Shown piece by piece: positions 1 through 5,304 of a stretch of DNA of 5,350 nt. Each line of letters opens with the position of its first letter. Position 1 is the first letter of the stretch. The notes beneath the pieces are model-generated. The model was not told the origin of the DNA and did no database searches. It saw only the letters and a list, made by a program, of their open reading frames with translations. This stretch comes from JANOBJ01 sp031411575 (lineage in GTDB: Bacteria > Pseudomonadota > Gammaproteobacteria > Burkholderiales > Burkholderiaceae_C), in assembly GCA_031411575.1 (NCBI GenBank), contig JANOBJ010000249.1:1-5350 (forward strand), written 5' to 3'. A program made the translations under genes and the position numbers.

Positions 1-136
1 GCAGCACGGCTGGCAGCAGCAGTTCGGCGGCAAAGGATCGGATGCCCATGCCCGAATTTAGCCTGCTTTGCTGCAGCGCAGGATCGGCCCGCCCGTTCCT
101 GCGCAAATACGGTGCAGGCTGGACGGTGCCACCATG
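1..136. other. Unassigned window edge, no convincing gene
   Basis: Two edge readings compete here. On the - strand an ATG at 49 opens a frame running off the window (begins MGIRSFAAELLLPAVL), but it has no well-placed ribosome binding site. On the + strand a frame entering from the left ends at TAG 59-61 with the residues QHGWQQQFGGKGSDAHARI. Neither is recognisable. Unlike the right-hand copy, rpoZ here is not visibly followed by spoT. The remainder (62-136) holds an inverted repeat and otherwise nothing I can name. Confidence 0.3.
76..104. repeat. Inverted repeat, 8-bp perfect arms
   Basis: GCGCAGGA at 76-83 is matched by its reverse complement at 97-104 with a 13-base loop. Neither side has a T-tract, so it is not a standard intrinsic terminator. 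It lies just downstream of the left rpoZ terminator and could be a secondary RNA structure or chance in GC-rich DNA. Confidence 0.35.
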
Positions 137-158
137 AAAAAGGGCGCCCGCGGGCGCC
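137..158 (-). terminator. Rho-independent terminator after left rpoZ
   Basis: Read on the - strand, the 16-base palindrome GGCGCCCGCGGGCGCC (143-158) forms a 6-bp GC stem with a CGCG loop. It is followed within one base by five Ts (137-141). It ends the left gmk-rpoZ unit about 40 bases after the rpoZ stop. The opposite strand has no useful T-tract, so it acts in one direction. Confidence 0.8.
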
Positions 159-167
159 TCTTCAGGC

Positions 168-184
168 CGGGCACGGTGTGCCCG
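168..184 (-). repeat. Small hairpin between rpoZ stop and terminator
   Basis: CGGGCAC and GTGCCCG (7-bp arms, 3-base loop) form a tight hairpin 13 bases past the left rpoZ stop and upstream of the intrinsic terminator. It lacks a T-tract. It may help pausing or protect the mRNA 3' end; that role is inferred. Confidence 0.5.
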
Positions 185-197
185 ATTTCAGCAAAGT

Positions 198-401
198 TCA
201 GACGGGCACGCGGCGCAGCATCTCCACGCCCACTTCGCCGGCGGCGATCTCGCGCAGGGCGGTCACGCCGGGCTTGTTCTTGCTCTCGATCTTGGGCGCA
301 TGGCCCTGGCTGAGCATGCGCGCGCGGTAGGTGGCGGCCAGCACCAGCTGGAAGCGGTTGGGGATGTGCTTCAGGCAGTCTTCGACGGTGATGCGGGCCA
401 T
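198..401 (-). CDS. rpoZ: RNA polymerase omega subunit (left copy)
   Basis: This encodes the 67-residue omega subunit of RNA polymerase, which binds beta' and helps core assembly; in proteobacteria the beta'-omega interface is one ppGpp site. The protein begins MARITVEDCL and continues with IPNRFQLVLAATYRARMLSQ and the conserved TALREIA segment. Length is normal for betaproteobacterial omega, which is shorter than the 91 residues in E. coli. It matches the right-hand rpoZ at 59 of 67 residues, most differences falling in the last 15. The ATG at 401 is preceded by GAAGG (409-413) at 7-base spacing. It lies 23 bases after the stop of the left gmk, as an operon, and two hairpins follow it. It appears intact. 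Being a second copy of a gene normally present once is the oddity. Confidence 0.93.
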   Translation of the reverse strand: MARITVEDCLKHIPNRFQLVLAATYRARMLSQGHAPKIESKNKPGVTALREIAAGEVGVEMLRRVPV

Positions 402-424
402 GGGCTTGCCTTCGTGGGTAGGGA

Positions 425-1045
425 TCAGATCAGGTCCAGCGCCGCAAACACCTGCGACTTGTTGCGAAGCTGCGCGGCGTAGCGCAGGCGCTGGGAGTGG
501 ACGACAGTCTTCAGGTCGAAGAGCGCCGTCTCGAACAAACCGTTGATTATAACGAAGTCGAAGTGCCGGGCCTGGGCCACCTCGGTGCGGGCATTGGCCA
601 TGCGCTGCTCGATCACCTCGGGCTGGTCCTCGCCGCGGCGTGTCAGGCGCTGGCGCAGCTCGTCCCAGCCCGGGGGGAGGATGAAGATCAGCACCGCATG
701 GGTGAACAACTGCTTGATCTGCAGGGCGCCCTGGAAGTCGATCTCCAGCACAACATCCTCGCCGGCGTGCAGGCGCTGCTCGACCGCGCGGCGCGAGGTG
801 CCGTAGAGGTTGCCGTGCACCTCGGCCCATTCGAAGAAGTCGCCCTGGGCCGCCATGGCTCGGAACTCGTCCGGGCTGATGAACCAGTATTCGCGGCCAT
901 GGCGCTCCTGCCCGCGCGGGGCGCGGGTGGTGTGCGACACCGACACCGCCAGGTGCGAGTCGAGTTCCAGCAGGGCCTTGACCAGGCTGGACTTGCCGGC
1001 GCCGCTGGGGGCGGCGACGACGAAGAGGTTTCCGGGGTAATCCAT
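425..1045 (-). CDS. gmk: Guanylate kinase (left copy, opposite strand)
   Basis: Guanylate kinase phosphorylates GMP (and dGMP) to GDP with ATP in the cytoplasm and is normally essential. The product has 206 residues, the usual size. Visible are the P-loop APSGAGKSS (residues 12-20), the GMP-binding stretch SHTTRAPRGQERHGREY (37-53), YGTS (81-84), LEIDFQGA (100-107) and the lid RRGED (136-140). All key residues are kept, so it should be active. It matches the right-hand Gmk at 136 of 206 positions (about 66%), so it is a diverged relative and not a recent copy. GC-ending codons are commoner here (25 of the first 28, against 20 of 28 in the other gene). The ATG at 1045 has AGG six bases upstream. 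The frame stays open upstream to 1411, but that stretch is antisense to yicC and the other gmk and has no homology, so I reject a longer start. Only about 26 bases separate it from the yicC remnant, so its native promoter is probably missing. Confidence 0.95.
   Translation of the reverse strand: MDYPGNLFVVAAPSGAGKSSLVKALLELDSHLAVSVSHTTRAPRGQERHGREYWFISPDEFRAMAAQGDFFEWAEVHGNLYGTSRRAVEQRLHAGEDVVLEIDFQGALQIKQLFTHAVLIFILPPGWDELRQRLTRRGEDQPEVIEQRMANARTEVAQARHFDFVIINGLFETALFDLKTVVHSQRLRYAAQLRNKSQVFAALDLI
546..551 (-). promoter_or_regulatory. Possible internal -10 inside left gmk
   Basis: The - strand reads TATAAT inside the codons for the V-I-I-N motif of Gmk, using the only ATA isoleucine codon in the gene, about 145 bases before rpoZ. 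The same hexamer sits at the same place in the right-hand gmk (1848-1853). No good -35 box is visible, so a promoter for rpoZ is only a suggestion. Confidence 0.25.
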
Positions 1046-1049
1046 CAGC

Positions 1050-1074
1050 GGCCTATTTTCCTGGAAAACCGGCC
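1050..1074. repeat. Imperfect palindrome at the head-to-head junction
   Basis: Centred on base 1062, TTTTCC (1056-1061) faces GGAAAA (1063-1068), and GGCC (1050-1053) faces GGCC (1071-1074), with two mismatched pairs between: 10 of 12 pairs match. It lies exactly between the left gmk start and the point where yicC similarity begins, so it marks or spans the join. It could be a protein-binding site, an RNA hairpin in the gmk leader, or a fold-back site in rearrangement or amplification. The choice is open. Confidence 0.6.
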
Positions 1075-1317
1075 TTCGCCATTCGCATCGATGTGGCAGA
1101 GGAACTGACGCGGTTGAGTTCGCACCTGGACGAGATCGAGCGTCTGCTGGGCAAAGGCGGCGAGGTCGGCAAACGCCTGGATTTCCTGATCCAGGAACTG
1201 CACCGCGAGGCCAACACGCTCGGTTCCAAGTCCGCAGCGCTGGAACTGACCCGCGTGTCGGTGGACATGAAGGTACTGGTCGAGCAGATGCGCGAACAGG
1301 TACAGAATATCGAATAA
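1072..1317 (+). pseudogene. yicC: yicC C-terminal remnant (5' truncated)
   Basis: YicC-family proteins are about 290 residues; E. coli YicC has been described as an endoribonuclease. Only the last ~81 residues are here, from AFAIRIDVAEELTRL through the conserved RLDFLIQELHREANTLGSKS to the typical end MREQVQNIE and TAA. This is the C-terminal DUF1732 part; the whole N-terminal domain is missing. The loss is inside the window, not at its edge: upstream, the sequence changes to the opposite-strand gmk leader. The frame is open back to a stop at 979-981 but carries no YicC similarity before about 1072, and only a GTG at 1093 could serve as a start. It is therefore a broken gene or the edge of a chimeric join. 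The intact yicC-gmk order is the normal one for this group, which supports the right part being the native locus. Confidence 0.85.
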
Positions 1318-1318
1318 A

Positions 1319-1335
1319 GCTATAATTTCTATAGC
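1319..1335 (+). promoter_or_regulatory. Likely -10 region and inverted repeat before right gmk
   Basis: A perfect TATAAT (1321-1326) lies just after the yicC stop and 27 bases before the gmk ATG. No good -35 is seen at 16-18 bases. The -10 is embedded in GCTATA (1319-1324) - 5 bases - TATAGC (1330-1335), so a symmetric site overlaps the promoter. The AT-rich patch stands out in GC-rich DNA. It could be an operator or a short dispersed palindromic repeat. Confidence 0.5.
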
Positions 1336-1353
1336 AAACAATGACCAGCTGAC

Positions 1354-1974
1354 ATGGACTACCCAGGAAATTTGTTCGTAGTTGCGGCCCCCAGCGGCGC
1401 TGGCAAGTCAAGCCTGGTCAAGGCGCTCATGGAACTGGATGCGCGGGTGCAACCCTCGGTGTCACACACCACTCGGGCGCCGCGCGGCCAGGAAAAGCAC
1501 GGTCGCGAGTACTTCTTTGTGTCGCAGCAAGAGTTCGACGCCATGGTGCTGGCGGATGCCTTTGTTGAGTGGGCCCATGTGCACGGCCACCGCTACGGCA
1601 CCTCCAAGAAGGCGATCGAGGAACGGATCGCACAGGGCGCGGACGTGATCCTGGAGATCGACTTCCAGGGCGCCATCCAGATCCGCAAGGCATTTGCCAA
1701 CGCCGTACTCATCTTCATCCTGCCGCCCAGTTGGGAAGAACTGCGCTCGCGGCTGGAGCGCCGGGGCGAGGACGAACCTGACGTCATTGATCTGCGCCTG
1801 CAGAATGCCGCTCTTGAGATGGCGCAGGCCCGGGCATTCGACTTCGTTATAATCAATGAGTTATTCGACCGGGCGGTTTTCGACCTGAAATCTATCGTCC
1901 ACGCCCAGCGGCTCAAATTCTCGGCGCAGCGCCGGGCCCGTGCCGCGACCTTCCAAGCGCTCAACATCTCTTAG
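1354..1974 (+). CDS. gmk: Guanylate kinase (right, native-context copy)
   Basis: This is a 206-residue guanylate kinase (GMP + ATP to GDP + ADP), feeding GTP, dGTP and (p)ppGpp synthesis. Motifs are complete: P-loop APSGAGKSS (12-20), GMP-binding SHTTRAPRGQEKHGREY (37-53), YGTS (81-84), LEIDFQGA (100-107) and lid RRGED (136-140), then FDFVIIN (162-168). It sits 36 bases after the yicC stop and 16 bases before rpoZ, the usual operon order. The ATG at 1354 is fixed by alignment with the other copy from residue 1. Its ribosome binding site is weak. A three-codon ORF (ATG at 1341, TGA at 1350-1352) ends one base before it and could couple translation, though this may be chance. GC-ending codons are fewer than in the opposite-strand copy. 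Both copies look functional; which one the cell depends on cannot be told from sequence. Confidence 0.96.
   Translation: MDYPGNLFVVAAPSGAGKSSLVKALMELDARVQPSVSHTTRAPRGQEKHGREYFFVSQQEFDAMVLADAFVEWAHVHGHRYGTSKKAIEERIAQGADVILEIDFQGAIQIRKAFANAVLIFILPPSWEELRSRLERRGEDEPDVIDLRLQNAALEMAQARAFDFVIINELFDRAVFDLKSIVHAQRLKFSAQRRARAATFQALNIS
1848..1853 (+). promoter_or_regulatory. Possible internal -10 inside right gmk
   Basis: TATAAT lies about 140 bases upstream of rpoZ, written with the gene's only ATA isoleucine codon. The 20 bases at 1837-1856 are identical to those at 543-562 (reverse strand) in the diverged gmk. No convincing -35 is present. It may drive rpoZ independently of gmk; this is an inference. 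Confidence 0.3.
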
Positions 1975-1990
1975 TGTTCCGGAGAACCTC

Positions 1991-2194
1991 ATGGCCCGCA
2001 TTACCGTTGAAGACTGCCTCGTGCACATCCCTAACCGCTTTCAGCTGGTGCTGGCCGCCACTTACCGCGCGCGCATGCTGAGCCAGGGCCACGCCCCCAA
2101 GATTGAGAGCAAGAACAAGCCGGGCGTCACCGCGCTGCGCGAAATTGCCGAAGGCAAGATTGGCATTGAGATGCTCAAGAAAGTCCCGAGCTGA
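1991..2194 (+). CDS. rpoZ: RNA polymerase omega subunit (right copy)
   Basis: This is the 67-residue omega subunit, which supports beta' folding and core assembly and contributes to a ppGpp site at the beta'-omega interface. It begins MARITVEDCL and ends EMLKKVPS. The same frame is open upstream to 1940, but the ATG at 1991 is chosen because of the family N-terminus, the match with the other copy and a good GGAG (1981-1984) six bases upstream. It follows gmk by 16 bases and is very probably cotranscribed. A strong terminator begins 35 bases after its stop, separating it from spoT, although both proteins act in the ppGpp response. It is 59 of 67 identical to the opposite-strand copy. Confidence 0.95.
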   Translation: MARITVEDCLVHIPNRFQLVLAATYRARMLSQGHAPKIESKNKPGVTALREIAEGKIGIEMLKKVPS

Positions 2195-2228
2195 GGGTTT
2201 GACCGGTTTTCAACCTCGAAACATCAAT

Positions 2229-2255
2229 AAAAGCACCGCCTGGCGGTGCTTTTTT
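2229..2255 (+). terminator. Intrinsic terminator after right rpoZ
   Basis: AAAAGCACCG pairs with CGGTGCTTTT around a 5-base loop, and the T-run extends over 2250-2255. It is strong on the + strand; the reverse strand has a shorter T-tract too. It closes the gmk-rpoZ unit, so spoT needs its own promoter or read-through. Confidence 0.9.
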
Positions 2256-2298
2256 GTTGCTGGGCACGGTTTTTTCGCGTCCACGCTACATTTAGGGC

Positions 2299-4569
2299 AT
2301 GAACGCGGTGCTCTACCCCATGCCGACAGGCCCGGCACGGCCCGCAAGAGGCGCGCCCGTCGTGGCCAGTCCGGCAGCCGCCAACGCGGCCGCCGCGAGC
2401 TTCGCTGCGCTCACCGCGAAACTGGGTTACCTGGACCCCGCCGAAATCGAGCAGGTTCGCCAAGCCTACCGCTTTGCGGACGAAGCCCATCTGGGACAGA
2501 TCCGCAACAGCGGCGAACCCTACATTACTCACCCCATTGCCGTAGCCGCCCAATGCGCCGAATGGAAGCTTGATGCGCAAGCCCTGATGGCCGCATTGCT
2601 GCATGACGCCATCGAGGATTGCGGCGTTACCAAGCCCGAGCTGATTGAACGATTTGGTGCTCCGGTTGCTGAACTGGTTGATGGCCTGACCAAACTGGAC
2701 AAGCTGCACTTCACCACCCGCGAGGAAAACCAGGCGGAGTCGTTTCGCAAGATGCTGCTGGCAATGGCGCGTGATGTGCGCGTCATCCTCATCAAACTGG
2801 CCGACCGGTCGCACAACATGCGCACGCTGTCGGATGTGCCGCGCGAAAAATGGGTGCGCATCGCGTCGGAAACGCTGGACATCTACGCCCCGATCGCGCA
2901 CCGACTCGGCCTGAACCAGACGTACCGCGAGTTGCAGGATCTGTCGTTCCGGCATTTGCGCCCGTGGCGGTATGCAGTGCTGAACAAGGCGGTGTCCAAG
3001 GCACGCAGCCGACGACGCGACCTGATCCAGAAGGTGCAGCGCGACGTCGAGGCCGCGTTCGCCGCCAACAACATGACGGTGCGCATCGCCGGCCGCGAGA
3101 AGACGTTGTATTCGGTCTACCGCAAGATGGACGAGAAACACTTGAGCTTCGCGCAGGTTACCGATATCTACGGTTTCCGCGTGATCGTGCCAGCCGTCAC
3201 CGACTGCTACACCGCGCTGGGGGTGCTGCATCAGCTCTACAAGCCCGTCCCGGGCAAATTCAAGGACCATATCGCCATCGGCAAGGTCAACGGCTACCAG
3301 TCGCTGCACACCACGCTGGTTGGCCCATCGGGCATCAACATCGAGTTCCAGATGCGCACCGAAGCCATGCACGTGGTGGCGGAGTCCGGCGTGGCGGCGC
3401 ATTGGCTTTACAAGGCCAATGATCCGGACGGTTCCAATTCAGACCGGCTGGGGACCAAGTGGCTGCAATCGCTGCTCGACATCCAGAATGAAACCCATGA
3501 TGCGGCCGAGTTCTGGGACCACGTCAAAGTCGATCTGTTCCCGGATGCGGTGTACGTGTTCACGCCCAAGAGCCAGATCATGGCGTTGCCGCGCGGCGCC
3601 ACCGTGGTGGATTTCGCCTACGCCGTCCACACCAACATTGGGGACCGCACCGTCGCCGCGAAGATCAACGGCCAGCAGGTGCCGCTGCGCACGGAGCTCA
3701 CCAACGGAGATGTGATTGAGGTGATCACGGCGCCAGTGTCCACGCCCAATCCGGCCTGGTTGGGCTTCGTGCGTACAGGCCGGGCGCGCTCAAAAATTCG
3801 ACATCACCTGAAAACACTCGCCCAGCATGAATCCCAAGGCTTGGGCGAAAAACTCCTGCTACAGGCGCTGCGGGCGGAAGGCATTGAGAAACTGCCCGAC
3901 GACAGCCCCGCCGCTCAGCCCATCTGGGACAAGCTGCTGCGCTTCACGGGCAACCGCACGCGCGCGGAGTTGCTGACAGATCTGGGCTTGGGCAAGCGCA
4001 TTGCGAGTATCGTGGCCAAGCGACTCATGACGCTGATGGGTGAACTCGGCAGCAAGCCAAACGCCTTGCTCATGACGCGCGAGCGCTACACCGCGCACGA
4101 GTCCGTGTCCCAGGGTGCCGTGCTGCTGGACGGCAGCGAGAATGCTTCTGTCCAGTACGCGCTGTGCTGCCGCCCCATCCCGGGGGACGACATCCTGGGC
4201 TACCTGGGACGGGGCGAAGGCTTGGTGGTCCACACCGCGGACTGCTCGGTCGCGCGCCGCCTCAAAGCCAAGGATAGCGAGCGGTTCATTGCGGTTGAGT
4301 GGACGGACGAGCCAGTCCGCACGTTCGAGACCGGCGTCGTGGTCACCGTTGCCAACGGCAAGGGCGTGCTCGCGCGCGTGGCTTCCGTCCTGACCAGCGC
4401 CGAGGCCGACATCACGCACGTCGACATGGGCGATGAAACGGGTCAGGACGCCACCGATTTGCGCTTCATTGTGGCGGTGAGAGACCGCACGCACCTGGAT
4501 GCTGTTCTGCGCAACCTGAAGCGTACGCCGTCGGTTCTGCGGGTCGCGCGCGCGCACCCGTCCAACTAG
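2299..4569 (+). CDS. spoT: Bifunctional (p)ppGpp synthetase/hydrolase
   Basis: This is a long RelA/SpoT homologue (756 residues, normal length) that controls the stringent alarmone. Residues 1-35 are an Ala/Pro-rich, poorly conserved start. The HD hydrolase follows, with H78, H102-D103, E106-D107 and D169 all present. In the synthetase domain, GREKTLYSVYRKM is at 265-277, catalytic D289 and E349 are present, and NGYQSLHT is at 331-338. The loop reads KFKD (320-323), the basic form seen in bifunctional enzymes, not the acidic EXDD of RelA. The TGS domain is about 416-477, followed by a helical region, a Cys/His motif (C623, C624, H645, C649) and a C-terminal ACT domain about 676-750. Hydrolase and synthetase both look intact. 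The ATG at 2299 has only AGGG directly before it; an ATG at 2320 is the alternative. It faces greB, the stops being 8 bases apart. The name spoT is preferred to relA because of the intact HD site. Confidence 0.96.
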   Translation: MNAVLYPMPTGPARPARGAPVVASPAAANAAAASFAALTAKLGYLDPAEIEQVRQAYRFADEAHLGQIRNSGEPYITHPIAVAAQCAEWKLDAQALMAALLHDAIEDCGVTKPELIERFGAPVAELVDGLTKLDKLHFTTREENQAESFRKMLLAMARDVRVILIKLADRSHNMRTLSDVPREKWVRIASETLDIYAPIAHRLGLNQTYRELQDLSFRHLRPWRYAVLNKAVSKARSRRRDLIQKVQRDVEAAFAANNMTVRIAGREKTLYSVYRKMDEKHLSFAQVTDIYGFRVIVPAVTDCYTALGVLHQLYKPVPGKFKDHIAIGKVNGYQSLHTTLVGPSGINIEFQMRTEAMHVVAESGVAAHWLYKANDPDGSNSDRLGTKWLQSLLDIQNETHDAAEFWDHVKVDLFPDAVYVFTPKSQIMALPRGATVVDFAYAVHTNIGDRTVAAKINGQQVPLRTELTNGDVIEVITAPVSTPNPAWLGFVRTGRARSKIRHHLKTLAQHESQGLGEKLLLQALRAEGIEKLPDDSPAAQPIWDKLLRFTGNRTRAELLTDLGLGKRIASIVAKRLMTLMGELGSKPNALLMTRERYTAHESVSQGAVLLDGSENASVQYALCCRPIPGDDILGYLGRGEGLVVHTADCSVARRLKAKDSERFIAVEWTDEPVRTFETGVVVTVANGKGVLARVASVLTSAEADITHVDMGDETGQDATDLRFIVAVRDRTHLDAVLRNLKRTPSVLRVARAHPSN

Positions 4570-4577
4570 AGATTGAT

Positions 4578-5129
4578 TCAGCTGGGCGCCGGGTAGCGGA
4601 CGTCGAGCAGTTCAATGTCCTGAACGCCCGAAGGCGTGACCAGTTTGACCACGTCTCCCTCGCGGGCCTTGAGCAATGCGCGCGCAATCGGCGATATCCA
4701 GCTCACCTGCCCTTGCGTACTGTCGGCCTCGTCGATGCCGAGAATGGTTACGGTGCGCTCGGTGCCACCGGGTTCCAGATAGGTTACGGTAGCGCCGAAA
4801 AACACCTGCTCCTGGCCATGGTGCACCGCTGGATTGGTGATCTCCGCGATTTCCAGGCGTTTGGTCAGGAAACGGATGCGACGGTCGATTTCGCGCAGCC
4901 GCTTTTTCCCGTAAAGGTAGTCTCCGTTTTCGGACCGATCTCCGTTTTTTGCCGCCCAATGCACCGCTTCCACCACCTTGGGGCGTTCGGTGTCCATGAG
5001 TTCCAGCAGTTCGGCGCGCAAGCGAGCGTAGCCCGCGGGCGTGACGTAGTTCTTGCCGCCCACAGGCAAGGGCGGCAGCGATAGGTCATCGTCGTCGGAA
5101 TCGGTCTCGCGCGTGAACGCCTTGCTCAT
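4578..5129 (-). CDS. greB: Transcript cleavage factor GreB
   Basis: GreB enters the secondary channel of backtracked RNA polymerase and stimulates cleavage of the extruded RNA 3' end, letting elongation resume. The protein has 183 residues. Residues 1-27 are an acidic extension (DSDDDD at 10-15) absent from the 158-residue E. coli protein. The coiled coil spans about 30-100, with tip GDRSENGDY (63-71); D64 and E67 correspond to the catalytic-tip acids. GKKRLREIDRRIRFL (74-88) is the typical GreB signature, not GreA. The C-terminal FKBP-like domain contains VFFGATVTYLE and the PIARALL segment. The ATG at 5129 has GGAG (5138-5141) eight bases upstream; the frame is open further upstream but runs into the terminator and tRNA, so the shorter start is right. 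Convergent with spoT, with no terminator between. Confidence 0.95.
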   Translation of the reverse strand: MSKAFTRETDSDDDDLSLPPLPVGGKNYVTPAGYARLRAELLELMDTERPKVVEAVHWAAKNGDRSENGDYLYGKKRLREIDRRIRFLTKRLEIAEITNPAVHHGQEQVFFGATVTYLEPGGTERTVTILGIDEADSTQGQVSWISPIARALLKAREGDVVKLVTPSGVQDIELLDVRYPAPS

Positions 5130-5169
5130 GCTGACATCTCCGCATTGGCACAGTGAACGGCCAACCAAG

Positions 5170-5203
5170 AAAAAAGCCTGCAATCCGGAGACTGCAGGCT
5201 TTT
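5170..5203 (-). terminator. Intrinsic terminator of the tRNA unit
   Basis: On the - strand AAAAGCCTGCA pairs with TGCAGGCTTTT (11-bp stem, 10-base loop 5183-5192), ending in six Ts (5170-5175). It lies six bases after the tRNA-Arg CCA end and 40 bases before greB, so it ends the tRNA transcript. greB must rely on read-through or a promoter in the short gap, where I see no convincing boxes. Confidence 0.9.
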
Positions 5204-5208
5204 CATTT

Positions 5209-5285
5209 TGGTGCGGCTGGCAGGAATTGAACCCACGACCCCTTGGTTCGTAGCCAAGTACTCTATCCAACTGAGCTACAGCCGC
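5209..5285 (-). tRNA. tRNA-Arg (anticodon ACG)
   Basis: A complete 77-nt cloverleaf read on the - strand. Acceptor GCGGCTG pairs with CAGCCGC, discriminator A and encoded CCA follow. The anticodon stem CTTGG/CCAAG encloses the loop CTACGAA, giving anticodon ACG, which becomes ICG after A34 deamination and reads CGU, CGC and CGA. The T-arm GTGGG-TTCAATT-CCTGC closes with two G-U pairs. It lies 19 bases downstream of another tRNA, so both are probably processed from one transcript. Confidence 0.96.
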
Positions 5286-5304
5286 GTAGCCTTGAATTGT
5301 AGCA

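Noticed and set aside
497..1108. 203-residue + strand ORF
   Set aside because: It is the antisense shadow of the left gmk, with no recognisable domain and no RBS.
425..1411. 328-residue - strand ORF with an N-terminal extension to left Gmk
   Set aside because: The added 122 residues are antisense to yicC and the right gmk and show no domain; Gmk starts cleanly at 1045 with an RBS.
2224..3402. 392-residue - strand ORF opposite spoT
   Set aside because: Long open frames opposite GC-rich genes are expected; the sequence has shadow-like composition and lies over the conserved spoT domains.
2850..3422. 190-residue + strand ORF inside spoT
   Set aside because: An out-of-frame reading of the spoT HD and synthetase regions; Arg-rich shadow.
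3859..4557. 232-residue - strand ORF opposite spoT 3' end
   Set aside because: Antisense shadow, no family resemblance.
5130..5270. N-terminal extension of greB to 5270
   Set aside because: It would be translated through a terminator and a tRNA gene; the start at 5129 has a proper GGAG.
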